Source of the DNA: JAABVD01 sp965204545
GTDB lineage: Bacteria; Verrucomicrobiota; Verrucomicrobiia; Opitutales; UBA2995
DNA: 64,000 nt
Assembly: GCA_965204545.1 (NCBI GenBank)
Contig: CBDBFA010000003.1
Location: forward strand, 248,001-312,000
Reading direction: 5' to 3'
Positions 8,798 to 17,450 of the stretch are shown here, in pieces; positions within the stretch are counted from its first letter, which is position 1; the number at the start of each line of letters is the position of its first letter. A program made the position numbers and the translations under genes. Below the pieces are notes generated by a model. The model had not been told where the DNA came from, ran no database searches, and worked only from the letters and a program-made list of their open reading frames with translations.

Positions 8798-10387
8798 ATG
8801 CACAAAATTCACAAAAAATCATCTTTGGAGTCTTTGGCGATCATTCTTCACTTAACAGGCTCCACCGGCCCCCAACTTTGTGCCTTTGCGCCCTTGAGCC
8901 TTTTGACCTGCGCTACATTGCGAAGGACATTTTGCGCCTTTCCATGCGCAGCTCCTTTGTGCCTCTTGGCCTTATCTTTCTTCTTTCCTCTTGCCTCTTG
9001 CCTCTCAGCGCGAAGCGCAGCCGCTTCCCAATTTAATATTGTCCTGTTTCTGATCGACGACCTGGGATGGAAGGATATTGGCTGCAACGGAAGCACCTAC
9101 TACCAGACACCGGCTATTGACCGACTTGCGAGCGAGGGTGTGCGCTTCTCCCAGGCCTATTCCGCATGCGGGGTTTGCACCCCCTCGCGAGCAGCCATCC
9201 TGACGGGACGTTATCCAGCCCGCATGCTGATGACCACTTGGACCCCGGACGGCCGATGGAATCCGCAAGCCCGCCTGCGCGGGGGCCGGTTTCTCCGCGA
9301 CCTTCCACTCGAGGAGTTTACCATTGCGGAAGCACTGCGGGAAGCCGGCTACAAGACCATATCCATAGGCAAATGGCATTTGGGAGGACCGCCCTTCTCC
9401 ATGCCCGAACACCATGGCTTTGACCGGAATATCGGCGGTTCAGCCCATGGCGCCCCGGGACAATATTTCTTCCCCTATGCTGGTAATTGGTCCATCCCGA
9501 CGACCGGGGAAAGGTCCCGTTGGAACGTCTTGCCTGACGGCCAACCAGGAGAATATTTGACCGACCGCCTCACCGAGGAAGCCACCGCCTTCATCAGGGA
9601 AAACCAAAACCACCCCTTTTTCCTCTATTTTCCACACTATGGGGTCCATTCCCCGCTCCAAGCCAAGGAGGAAATGATCGAGAAATACCGAGCCATTCCC
9701 GAGAGCGATAGACAGGGAAACCCGGTCTATGCCGCCATGGTGGAGAGCATCGACGAGAGCGTGGCGAGGGTCATGGACACCTTGCGCGAACTGGATCTGG
9801 AGAAGCGCACAGCGGTCATATTTACCTCGGATAACGGCGGATTATGGAGGGCCACCGACCATTCTCCTTTGAGGGGTCACAAGGGAACTTATTGGGAAGG
9901 AGGCATCCGCGTGCCCCTGATCATCAAGTGGCCCGGGCACGCACGAGCCGGCAAAGTAGTCGATTCACCGGTAATTGGAATGGACCTCTACCCGACAATG
10001 CTCCAAATGGCCGGGTTGCCCCCCCGCCCCAACCAGCACCTGGACGGTATCAACCTGGCGCCACTTTTGCGGGATGCTGCCGAACTCCAACGCCAATCCC
10101 TCTTCTGGCATTTTCCGCACTACAACCGCCACCCGGAAACCATGCCGCAAGGAGTAATCAGGAAAGGATCATGGAAGCTTATCGAGAGCTTTGACCCACC
10201 CGGTCTGCAGCTTTACGATCTGGAGCAGGACCCCGGAGAAGCGAATAACCTGTCCGGGAAAAACAGCGAATTGGCCGCGAGTCTCCTGCAGGAACTGCAG
10301 GATTGGCGCCGGTCAGTCGACGCCGACATGATGACGCCCAACCCCGATTATATACCATCCCAGACCGGAAACACCAAAAAGAAGTAG
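8798..10387 (+). CDS. Secreted sulfatase (arylsulfatase A-like)
   Basis: Sulfate ester hydrolase with LIDDLGW metal motif near residue 86 and catalytic Cys127 in C-T-P-S-R (numbering from the ATG at 8798). GKWHLGG and TSDNGG follow at expected spacing. The C-terminal LYDLEQDPGEANNL is the standard tail. The start is uncertain: the first ~50 residues are encoded by low-complexity intergenic phrases (CACAAAATGCACAAAATTC, TTTGTGCCTTTGCGCCC). A TTG near 8953, just before CLLALSFFFPLASCLSA, would give a normal signal peptide. Only 6 bp separate it from the next sulfatase, so the two are very likely cotranscribed. Confidence 0.88.
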   Translation: MHKIHKKSSLESLAIILHLTGSTGPQLCAFAPLSLLTCATLRRTFCAFPCAAPLCLLALSFFFPLASCLSARSAAASQFNIVLFLIDDLGWKDIGCNGSTYYQTPAIDRLASEGVRFSQAYSACGVCTPSRAAILTGRYPARMLMTTWTPDGRWNPQARLRGGRFLRDLPLEEFTIAEALREAGYKTISIGKWHLGGPPFSMPEHHGFDRNIGGSAHGAPGQYFFPYAGNWSIPTTGERSRWNVLPDGQPGEYLTDRLTEEATAFIRENQNHPFFLYFPHYGVHSPLQAKEEMIEKYRAIPESDRQGNPVYAAMVESIDESVARVMDTLRELDLEKRTAVIFTSDNGGLWRATDHSPLRGHKGTYWEGGIRVPLIIKWPGHARAGKVVDSPVIGMDLYPTMLQMAGLPPRPNQHLDGINLAPLLRDAAELQRQSLFWHFPHYNRHPETMPQGVIRKGSWKLIESFDPPGLQLYDLEQDPGEANNLSGKNSELAASLLQELQDWRRSVDADMMTPNPDYIPSQTGNTKKK

Positions 10388-10393
10388 GTTAAA

Positions 10394-11839
10394 ATGAAGC
10401 GCATATTCTCCTGCTTTCTTTTCTTCGGTATCCTGCAACCGGTATGGGCTGAGCCGGCTGACTCACCCAAATTTAACATCCTGTTTATCGCAATTGACGA
10501 CCTCAGAACCACCCTGGGGTGTTACGGCGACCCCATCGTCCAGTCTCCGCATATGGACAGCTTGGCCGCTACCGGCAGGCTATTCAACGGAGCCTATGCT
10601 CAACAGGCGGTCTGCGGACCGTCGAGAGCATCCTTGTTGACCGGCCGTTTGCCCGACAACACCCGGGTCTGGCACAACCGGAATTTTTTCCGCGATACCT
10701 TGCCGGAAATCGTCACCCTGCCCCAGTTATTTATGGAAAGCGGTTACACGACGGTCAACCTGGGAAAGATATTCAGCGGAGACCCACGTGAGGAGGATCC
10801 GAAATCCTGGTCGGTTCCCGCTATCCTGCGCCAGGCGGACTGGCACAATTATTTCTTCCCGGAAAACAGAAAATACCAGGGTAAGGGTCCATCCTACGAG
10901 ATAGCGGATGTGCCGGATGACGGTTACTCGGATGGAAAGCTGGCAAACCTCGCCCTCCAGACGCTATCGGATCTACATGGCACGAGTAAACCCTTCTTCC
11001 TGGCTGTCGGTTTTTTCAAGCCGCATTTGCCTTTTTCTGCGCCAAAGAAATACTGGGACCTCTACGATCGATCCGCCTTCTCACTGGAAGATGAAATCTC
11101 CCAGGTGGCAGGCGCCCCGGAGGAAGCTTACCATACGCACAGGGAACTCGGGGGTTACGTCGACATGCCGCAAGACGAACGGCTGTCTTCAGAGCAAACC
11201 GCTATCCTGAGGCACGGTTACTACGCCTGTATCAGCTACATCGATACCCAGGTCGGTAAGCTGCTCGAAGCCCTGGAGCAGCTCGGTTTGGATGATACGA
11301 CGATTATTGTCCTTTGGGGCGATCACGGCTTTGCCATCGGAGAAGCCAACCGATGGTGCAAGGGAACCAACTTTGAGCTCGATACCCGGGTGCCTCTGAT
11401 TGTCCGCCTACCTGAAATGAAGCATGCGGGAGTGGCCACCAATTCATTGGTTGAGTTGGTCGACATCTATCCAACCCTGGCCGAATTGAATGGTTTGAAG
11501 CCCACCGGGCCATTGGACGGCCGGAGTTTCAGGCCCATCCTCGATGACCCTTCGGCAGCCGGTCGCAAATTTGTTCGCAGCCAGTTCGCCCGTCCTTTCA
11601 AGAAAACCGATCCTGAAATCATGGGTTACTCCATCCGAACTTCCAACCACCGCTATGGGCGCTGGATCGACTTCGAGAGCCGCCAAACCATCGCAGAGGA
11701 ACTCTATGACTACGGGGACCCAGGTAGCGTCACCATCCGCCAAGCCTACCGGATCGAAAATACCAACGCGGTGTCGAATCCTGCCCTTTCCGGCGTTCTC
11801 AAGGAAATGCGCCAGCTATTGAACCAACAATTGAAATAA
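10394..11839 (+). CDS. Iduronate-2-sulfatase-like secreted sulfatase
   Basis: Signal peptide MKRIFSCFLFFGILQPVWA, then FIAIDDLRTTLGCYG, the N-terminal signature of the iduronate-2-sulfatase/choline-sulfatase branch. Catalytic Cys74 is in C-G-P-S-R. Typical later blocks are KPFFLAVGFFKPHLPF, LWGDHGFAIGEANRWCKGTNFELDTRVPLIV and a terminal DYGDPGSVTI. At 481 residues it is full length. Last gene of the BNR-sulfatase-sulfatase run. Iduronate sulfate is one possible substrate, and the GH39-like genes further right would fit (GH39 includes alpha-L-iduronidases), but sequence alone does not fix this. Confidence 0.9.
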   Translation: MKRIFSCFLFFGILQPVWAEPADSPKFNILFIAIDDLRTTLGCYGDPIVQSPHMDSLAATGRLFNGAYAQQAVCGPSRASLLTGRLPDNTRVWHNRNFFRDTLPEIVTLPQLFMESGYTTVNLGKIFSGDPREEDPKSWSVPAILRQADWHNYFFPENRKYQGKGPSYEIADVPDDGYSDGKLANLALQTLSDLHGTSKPFFLAVGFFKPHLPFSAPKKYWDLYDRSAFSLEDEISQVAGAPEEAYHTHRELGGYVDMPQDERLSSEQTAILRHGYYACISYIDTQVGKLLEALEQLGLDDTTIIVLWGDHGFAIGEANRWCKGTNFELDTRVPLIVRLPEMKHAGVATNSLVELVDIYPTLAELNGLKPTGPLDGRSFRPILDDPSAAGRKFVRSQFARPFKKTDPEIMGYSIRTSNHRYGRWIDFESRQTIAEELYDYGDPGSVTIRQAYRIENTNAVSNPALSGVLKEMRQLLNQQLK

Positions 11840-11893
11840 ATGGGGATGACTGGATCGAATCGCTAAACCAAAGGGAAGTGTACGGATGCAAAC

Positions 11894-12862
11894 TCAACTG
11901 AAAACGCCTTTTCTCAGGTCGCGCATCACCATCAACCCCGAATCCTTCAGGCCCAGCATGGGGCGCGCCCCCGAAATACGGCGTTTCCCGAAAAGCCCGC
12001 GATGCGTTTCGAATATCCCGTTTACGTAATCCTTCGAACCGAGAACCATGCCATCGGTAAAATAACGTACCCGCAGCCTCAGCACCTGTCCCAGCGGCAG
12101 AGTTCCATCCGCTTCCAACACTTTCCTGACCGCCTCGCGGTCCATCGCTTTCTGGCCTTCCCGCGATGTCGTCGCTCCCATCAGGAACAAAATCTTGCGA
12201 TACTCCGACAAGGCAACCTTCCCGGCCTTCATGGCAAGCGCCCGGCCCAGCCCTCCTCGCGCTTCGATGTTCCCGGCCACCGCCTCGGAGTAGCCGCAGT
12301 AACGATAGTCCTTGGGATCCTCCACCAGGCTCGCCCGTACCGGGTTCAAGTCAATGTAAGCGGCCACCGCGCCCAAGCAACTCGCCGTATCCTCGATCAG
12401 CACGCTCTTGAACCGCTCCGCCCACAAGGTCCCGTAACGCCGGTGAGTGCGGTTATACCAGATGCTGAAGCGTTGCTTCAACTCTTTCATATACAACGAT
12501 ATATCCCCCATCCGGGCCAGAAGCTTCTCCCGTTCCGCCTGCGCATGCTCCCCGTCCTCCTTCAGAAGCGCTTCCAAGGCCTCCACCCGCCCCTTCTTCC
12601 GCCCGTACAATTCGGAAAACCGGGCCAATAATTCAGTGTCGTCGACCTGCTGTTTCTCCGGCACCCGTACCAGGACGTGGAAGTGATTGGTCATGATGCA
12701 ATAGGTCAGAATTTCCACCCCGCAGAACCGGGCCATGTACCACATCTGCTTGCGCAACACTTCCTTGGCCCGATTATCCAACAGCATCGCGCCACCCACC
12801 ACGCGGGTCACGCAGTGATAAACCGCACTCTGCCCCTTCACTTTCAACCTGGACGTTCTCAT
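11894..12862 (-). CDS. REP-associated tyrosine transposase (RAYT, Y1/HUH family)
   Basis: Single-strand DNA transposase of the IS200/IS605 superfamily, domesticated RAYT branch. Using Met at 12862 (MRTSRLKVKG), the HUH motif N-H-F-H-V-L-V falls at residues 59-65. The family blocks YHCVTRVVGG, GTLWAERFKSVLIED, AYIDLNPVRASLV and DYRYCGYSE follow, and a basic C-terminal extension ends the protein. An alternative start at 12880 adds six residues. No terminal inverted repeats typical of DDE elements are visible; instead the 5' flank carries a GGGACAGGCTA half-repeat and a degenerate dispersed element. RAYTs are thought to spread REP palindromes, and several palindrome families occur in this window. 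Confidence 0.9.
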   Translation of the reverse strand: MRTSRLKVKGQSAVYHCVTRVVGGAMLLDNRAKEVLRKQMWYMARFCGVEILTYCIMTNHFHVLVRVPEKQQVDDTELLARFSELYGRKKGRVEALEALLKEDGEHAQAEREKLLARMGDISLYMKELKQRFSIWYNRTHRRYGTLWAERFKSVLIEDTASCLGAVAAYIDLNPVRASLVEDPKDYRYCGYSEAVAGNIEARGGLGRALAMKAGKVALSEYRKILFLMGATTSREGQKAMDREAVRKVLEADGTLPLGQVLRLRVRYFTDGMVLGSKDYVNGIFETHRGLFGKRRISGARPMLGLKDSGLMVMRDLRKGVFS

Positions 12863-12907
12863 GCCCCCCACTCTGCCCATTCCTAATCCCAGGTCAACAA
12901 TATTATT

Positions 12908-12963
12908 AGCCTGTCCCTTTTAATACGATCTCCGTTCGTTCGCTAAGAATTTGGGGGATGTCG
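12908..12963. repeat. Degenerate dispersed repeat upstream of the RAYT gene
   Basis: It contains TAGCCTGTCCCTTTT (complement AAAAGGGACAGGCTA, a type of repeat end often found with RAYT genes) followed by CTCCGTTCGTTCGCTAAGAA. The latter resembles segments at ~22270-22310 and ~30765-30800 (CTCCGTTCGCTCGCGACGAA). It may be a decayed copy of the same element family. Confidence 0.5.
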
Positions 12964-12991
12964 CATTCACTCGGTAAGTGAGAAATGGCCC

Positions 12992-14263
12992 CTAAACGTT
13001 CTCGACCCTGGTATATTTCTTTACCCAGTCCGGGTCGATATCCACACCGATTCCCGGTCCGGTGGGGACTTTGATTTTTCCATCCTTGAGGCGCAGAGAC
13101 GATGTCTTGCATTCGATGGGCAGATCTTCGTAACCCTTGAACTCGATGTGGTCTCCGGCGTTGGGCATGAGCGATACCAGGTGCAACATGTAGATGTATC
13201 CGAATCCTCCGGACAGGTGTGGGATACACTTCTTGCCCAGGACCTCTCCCATCCGGGCCGCTTTTAGGGAGCGTATCAATCCTCCGAAGTAGAAGTGGTC
13301 GGGCTGCACCACGTCGAGGCCGTCATTTGCCAGCAGCCAGCGGAAGGAATACATGCTGTGTTGCTGCTCCCCTCCCGCGATGGGAATGGAGAGGGCATCC
13401 GCCACTTCCTTGGTGCCGTCCAGCCAGTCGAAGTAGACCGGTTCTTCAAAATAGCGGTAGTCATATTTTTGCAGCAGCTTGCCCACCCTTATGGCTTCTT
13501 TCGGGTCCCGGTAGTAGCCGTTAGCGTCGGCGTAGAGCGCCATTTCCGGTCCGAAGGTTTCCCGTATGAGCGGAATGATTGCCTCGGTGCGACCCGCAGG
13601 ACCCCGGGCATCCAGATCCTTGGTCATGAACATGAGGGCTCCCACCTTGATTTTGACCGCTGGAGCCCCGCTTCTTTCCACCGCCCCTTTGATCAGGGCC
13701 ACCGATTCTTCGACCGGTTTTTCCCGCCACTCGGTGGCCTGATAAACCGGGATATGGGTATTGTGAACCTTACCCAGCAATTTACCCACGGGTTTTCCGG
13801 CTATGCGGCCCAACATGTCGAGCAAGGCGAATTCAACCGTTGCCAGAGGAATGCCTATACCCAGGCCACCGAGGCGGAAATTCAAGGCGAACTCCAATGC
13901 TTTCTCCACCAACCGATCCATGCGCCGCGCGTCCTGGCCGACAAAGAACCTCTGCAGGCGATTCACGAATATCGGATAGAGCAGGCTCATGGTATTGTGT
14001 GAAACGGAAAGGCCTTCCGCTCCGTCAGTGGAGCGAACCCGGCATAAATAGGACCGGTCCTTTTTCAACAATTCCACAGACTCGATAATGATGGGATCCT
14101 TGAACAACTCCTGCTTGAAAACCGGCCGGGCCAGAACCTCGTCCAATCTGGCATTCCTGGACTCCACTTCTTCCGATCGGCCATAAGCATTTGTCAAAAG
14201 CGATCCCCCGCCTAATCCACCAGCCAACCCGCCGGCCAAAAATTTTCTTCGGTTCATACTCAT
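12992..14263 (-). CDS. Tat-exported enolase-superfamily (mandelate racemase-like) protein
   Basis: Acid-sugar dehydratase or racemase of the enolase superfamily. The N-terminus MSMNRRKFLAGGLAGGLGGG is a twin-arginine signal, so the folded protein is predicted to act in the periplasm or be anchored. Barrel residues are readable: K-I-K (base pair) near 200, Asp in YADANGYYR, Glu in YFEEP, Glu in IAGGEQQ, Asp in VVQPDHF and His in IPHLSGG, which is the mandelate-racemase type set. It has its own transcription unit between the RAYT and a repeat-rich gap. Substrate unknown. A cytoplasmic start at a later Met would remove the Tat signal but also part of the fold. Confidence 0.85.
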   Translation of the reverse strand: MSMNRRKFLAGGLAGGLGGGSLLTNAYGRSEEVESRNARLDEVLARPVFKQELFKDPIIIESVELLKKDRSYLCRVRSTDGAEGLSVSHNTMSLLYPIFVNRLQRFFVGQDARRMDRLVEKALEFALNFRLGGLGIGIPLATVEFALLDMLGRIAGKPVGKLLGKVHNTHIPVYQATEWREKPVEESVALIKGAVERSGAPAVKIKVGALMFMTKDLDARGPAGRTEAIIPLIRETFGPEMALYADANGYYRDPKEAIRVGKLLQKYDYRYFEEPVYFDWLDGTKEVADALSIPIAGGEQQHSMYSFRWLLANDGLDVVQPDHFYFGGLIRSLKAARMGEVLGKKCIPHLSGGFGYIYMLHLVSLMPNAGDHIEFKGYEDLPIECKTSSLRLKDGKIKVPTGPGIGVDIDPDWVKKYTRVENV

Positions 14264-14908
14264 AGAACCTGCATTATTTCAAAAGCTTCAAAGGCATTCA
14301 ACCCTTAGCCTTCACCACCCTACCCCATCCTTATCCCGTCCATCTCGTTTATCCATGTTACATTTGGAAGATGTCGCTTCGTCCGGTAACGATCATGATC
14401 AAGAGGGGCCCTTGGCGCCTTTTGTGGAACCCCGTTGGGGTTCGTCATGGGGATGATCGGTAACCCAGCGTGCGCTGCGCGACACTGGGCTTTGGAGTTT
14501 AACGCCTTTGGCGTAAAAGCCAGATGATGGCGCTTCACTCCAGAGGAAAGGGGAAAGAGGAAAGTGTTCAGTAGCGCCTTCGGCGCTTTTTGTATATTTT
14601 GTGCCTTTTGTGGTTAGTACTTATCGGCGCTCATCCGTGAAATCCGTGGTTCATTTTCGATCAAGATCACGATCACGATTTTGAGAAATCTCTGTGTTCT
14701 ATGTGGCCTCTGTGGTTAGTTTCTCTCTCACCTTTGTGCCCCTGTGCCTATTCCTCATTGGCGCCCCCGGCGCCTCCCCCTCTGTGTCCTCTGTGGTTAT
14801 TCTCTCCACTCTTCACTCTCCACCGGGCGCCAGCCCCCTCATTCCATCACTCCCTTACTCCTTCATTCCATCACTCCCTAATTCCTAATTCGCGCGCCTT
14901 GGCGCGCT
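14264..14908. repeat. Repeat-rich gene-free gap
   Basis: No supported gene. It holds GATCATGATC/GATCAC repeats (14391-14404, 14658-14680), several TTTGTGCCTTTTGTGG and CTGTGTTCTATGTGGCCTC phrases, an ATCCGTGAAATCCGTGG phrase (~14633), a GCGCCTTCGGCGC hairpin (~14575), ATTCCTCATT + GGCGCCCCCGGCGCC (14748-14775) and CCTAATTCCTAATTC + GCGCGCCTTGGCGCGC (14877-14907). The last hairpin ends next to the stop of the following minus-strand gene. Confidence 0.8.
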
Positions 14909-16327
14909 TTACCCGCTTTTGAATGCGATCAGGTGTTGGATGGTACGCAAGTAGGCGGTGTCACCGTCAAAGATTGGAGTACTGCGGTTTTCGCCGAGAT
15001 CGACACGAGCGATTTCCTTAAACTCAGGACCTGGTTCCACGAAAATGGCGGTTCCGTTTTCCTCACCAACGAAGAGTTTGCCCGCGACGAGCAGAATGCC
15101 CGAATAGGCCCGTCCCCGCATTCCGGGGACTTTGTGGGAGTAAATGATTTTACCGGTGGCAGCGTCCAGCGCCTGAAGCCGGTTGCCCATGGAATGGATA
15201 TAGAGAAGTCCTTCATGCACGACCGGTGAAGTGTAGTAGCGCTCCTTGGACGCCACCGTGTGCCAGACTTTCCTTAATCCCCGGCGGTTGATCTCGGAAA
15301 GTGTAGCGGGAATCTCCATACAATAGACATCCCCCTGAATACCCGCTGCTCCATGCACGACATAGACGCGGTTTCCGTTGACGAAGGGGGAATTGAAGAA
15401 AGCCCACCTTTTCTCCCGAATGGTCCAGTCCTGCGATGGCAGTTTTTTCCCGTCCCCTACCCGGATCAGTTCCCCGCGCGCCGTGTAAACGAACCATTCT
15501 CCCTCCACCTGGAAAGAAGCTGGCGTTCCGAAAGTTTGCGGGTCCTTCACGCGCCAGAGTTCCTTTCCGTTTTCAGGATCCAATGCCACGTAGTCGGCAA
15601 ACCGTACTATCAGTTTTCCACCGATCAATTGAGGAGATGAGGCCGCTCCCCAGTTGTGATCCGGTTTTTCCATTATCTTGGCCCATATTCTGTTCCCCTC
15701 CAGATCGTGCTTGGTAACGATCCCCAATCCGTTGCAGGTATAGACGTATCGACCATCCGAACAGGGCGTCATGGATGTATAACCGTTGGTACTGTGGGTT
15801 CTGGGTTTCCTGAATTTTTGCGGGACGGTTCCAACCTCTTTCCTGAGGCGTGCCAGCTCCCTGCGCGCTCTGGTAAGCTGGTCCCTTAGACGGTCATTGG
15901 ATTTGTCGTTTTGCAGGCGGCGGTTCAGTTGATAGATCTGGCGTTCAAGCGGCTTCAGTTTTCCCGCGTGCGCGTTTATTTTCTCGATTGTCCCTATTAA
16001 TTGTGCCCTCTCACTGTCGGACATCACCCATACATCTTCATAGGAATTGGAGCTTTTCCACAGCGTTTCTCCGGTCCTCGCATCGGCACAAATCAGCTCC
16101 GTGGGTTCGGCCGTATAGAACAATTTTTCCCCAACGATCAAGGGGCTGGCATTGGCCCGAACGGGCGTCCCATGTTTCCAGAGAACGGAATCCTCGTCCT
16201 CCCAGTTGATCGGAGCAGTGGTGTCTTCATAGATACCGTTTCCTCCATTTCGCCAGGAGGTGACGTCGGCTTGGAGACCGGAAACAAAGACCAGAGCGGA
16301 GAGTTGAATAACAAATAGATGCTTCAT
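14909..16327 (-). CDS. Exported PQQ-like beta-propeller protein (BamB-like) with a coiled-coil insertion
   Basis: Signal peptide MKHLFVIQLSALVFVSGLQA. The body has repeated propeller blades of the quinoprotein type (ICADARTGETLWKSS, ALDPENGKELWRVK, ALDAATGKIIYSHK), the YVTN/BamB-like fold common in PVC genomes. No catalytic Asp/Glu set for PQQ enzymes is evident, so a structural or binding role is as likely as an enzymatic one. Odd: between the first and second blades (~residues 105-170) lies a charged heptad-rich segment (IEKINAHAGKLKPLERQIYQ, then RRLQNDKSNDRLRDQL) predicted to form a coiled coil. It precedes the esterase gene's operon end with a 58-bp gap, so it may be cotranscribed with that gene. 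Confidence 0.82.
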   Translation of the reverse strand: MKHLFVIQLSALVFVSGLQADVTSWRNGGNGIYEDTTAPINWEDEDSVLWKHGTPVRANASPLIVGEKLFYTAEPTELICADARTGETLWKSSNSYEDVWVMSDSERAQLIGTIEKINAHAGKLKPLERQIYQLNRRLQNDKSNDRLRDQLTRARRELARLRKEVGTVPQKFRKPRTHSTNGYTSMTPCSDGRYVYTCNGLGIVTKHDLEGNRIWAKIMEKPDHNWGAASSPQLIGGKLIVRFADYVALDPENGKELWRVKDPQTFGTPASFQVEGEWFVYTARGELIRVGDGKKLPSQDWTIREKRWAFFNSPFVNGNRVYVVHGAAGIQGDVYCMEIPATLSEINRRGLRKVWHTVASKERYYTSPVVHEGLLYIHSMGNRLQALDAATGKIIYSHKVPGMRGRAYSGILLVAGKLFVGEENGTAIFVEPGPEFKEIARVDLGENRSTPIFDGDTAYLRTIQHLIAFKSG

Positions 16328-16385
16328 TGTGGTAATGTGTTTTGTGGTAGAAGACGGCGAAGTGCAAGATTTTGTGCCTGGCCCC

Positions 16386-17339
16386 CTAATTCAACACCCC
16401 TATCTGCTTCATCCAATCCGCCATCACGTGATTCCAGCCGGTGACCGGCTGGCCGGTCGGCCTGAGCCCGTAACCGTGACCACCGCTTTCATAGATGTGC
16501 AATTCCGCGGGGACACCGGCTCTCTTGAGCTTTATGTACAGTTCCGCGCTGGCGATGGACCTGTCCTTGTCATCGTGGGTAACGGCCATGAAGACGGGTG
16601 GCAAACCAACCGCAATGTCGATACCGGGCGCTTCATGAATTTGGTAGCCCAGGTAAATGATCCCCACAAAATCGGGCCTGTATGAAAATTGATCGGAATC
16701 GTCCACCGAGGCGTATTGCCGGGATTCGAGGAGGGTGGTGAGCCCGGCTGTCATGGCGCCGGCCGAAAAGCCCATGAGCCCGATCTTATTCGGATCGATC
16801 CCTATCCTGTCGGCCTCGGCCCGAACCAGGCTTACCGCCCGCTGTGCGTCCTGTACGGCCGACTTCCATCGTTGATCCGGATTGCGTGCGGGAACACGGT
16901 ATTTGAGAACGATGCCGGTTACCCCAATCGAGGTTAACCATTCCGCCACCTCCGTACCTTCCAGATCCAGGGCCAGGATGTTGAAACCCCCTCCCGGTGC
17001 TATGATTACCGATGTGCCGGTGTCCATGGCCGGCTCGGGCTTATGGATGGTAATCTGGGGTGTGGAAACATTGGTAAGCCGAATCACGCGTTTACCTGCT
17101 ACCAGACGACCCTTCTCATCGGTTCGGTCATATTCCGGGGTCAGCTTCTCGGTTTCACCCGGAGCTTCCCCGGGCCAGATATTCAAGGTAACGGGTTTGG
17201 CAGGTGTGGTCAGGAGGGTTTTGTCAAATGGCCCTTTTTCGAACCTCAAATTATCATCCGGGTTTACCGAGGGAGAATCCTGACCATACGATGCCCCCAT
17301 AGCGGCCAGCGCCGCCATCAATACGACTGCTCTTTTCAT
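16386..17339 (-). CDS. Exported alpha/beta-hydrolase, acetyl-xylan-esterase/BD-FAE type
   Basis: Probable carbohydrate esterase. Signal peptide MKRAVVLMAALAAMGASYG. The hydrolase fold shows the oxyanion strand VIIAPGGGFN (~residue 113), nucleophile elbow G-F-S-A-G (~195), acid region THDDKD (~258) and catalytic His in GGHGYG (~288). The opening LNIWPGEAPG is a hallmark of PVC lipase/esterase proteins that sit in polysaccharide loci. It probably removes acetyl groups from a glycan. It lies upstream of the PQQ-like propeller gene on the same strand. Confidence 0.85.
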   Translation of the reverse strand: MKRAVVLMAALAAMGASYGQDSPSVNPDDNLRFEKGPFDKTLLTTPAKPVTLNIWPGEAPGETEKLTPEYDRTDEKGRLVAGKRVIRLTNVSTPQITIHKPEPAMDTGTSVIIAPGGGFNILALDLEGTEVAEWLTSIGVTGIVLKYRVPARNPDQRWKSAVQDAQRAVSLVRAEADRIGIDPNKIGLMGFSAGAMTAGLTTLLESRQYASVDDSDQFSYRPDFVGIIYLGYQIHEAPGIDIAVGLPPVFMAVTHDDKDRSIASAELYIKLKRAGVPAELHIYESGGHGYGLRPTGQPVTGWNHVMADWMKQIGVLN

Positions 17340-17450
17340 GATTTACATAGGAAACGCGTTAACACGGATCAGGTCAAAATAAGAAACCACAGAGAGCACA
17401 GAGGAAGGTGCTTTCGGTGCCGCAGGCGCTTATTCAGCCTTCAGCCTTTC

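Noticed and set aside
12894..12910. Fifth copy of the 17-bp operator (TCAACAATATTATTAGC)
   Set aside because: Left half fits RCAATA but the right half TTGTYA is absent.
14391..14680. Replication origin or DnaA-box cluster from the GATC-rich runs
   Set aside because: No DnaA boxes, no dnaA/dnaN genes nearby, and the same runs occur at four other gaps.
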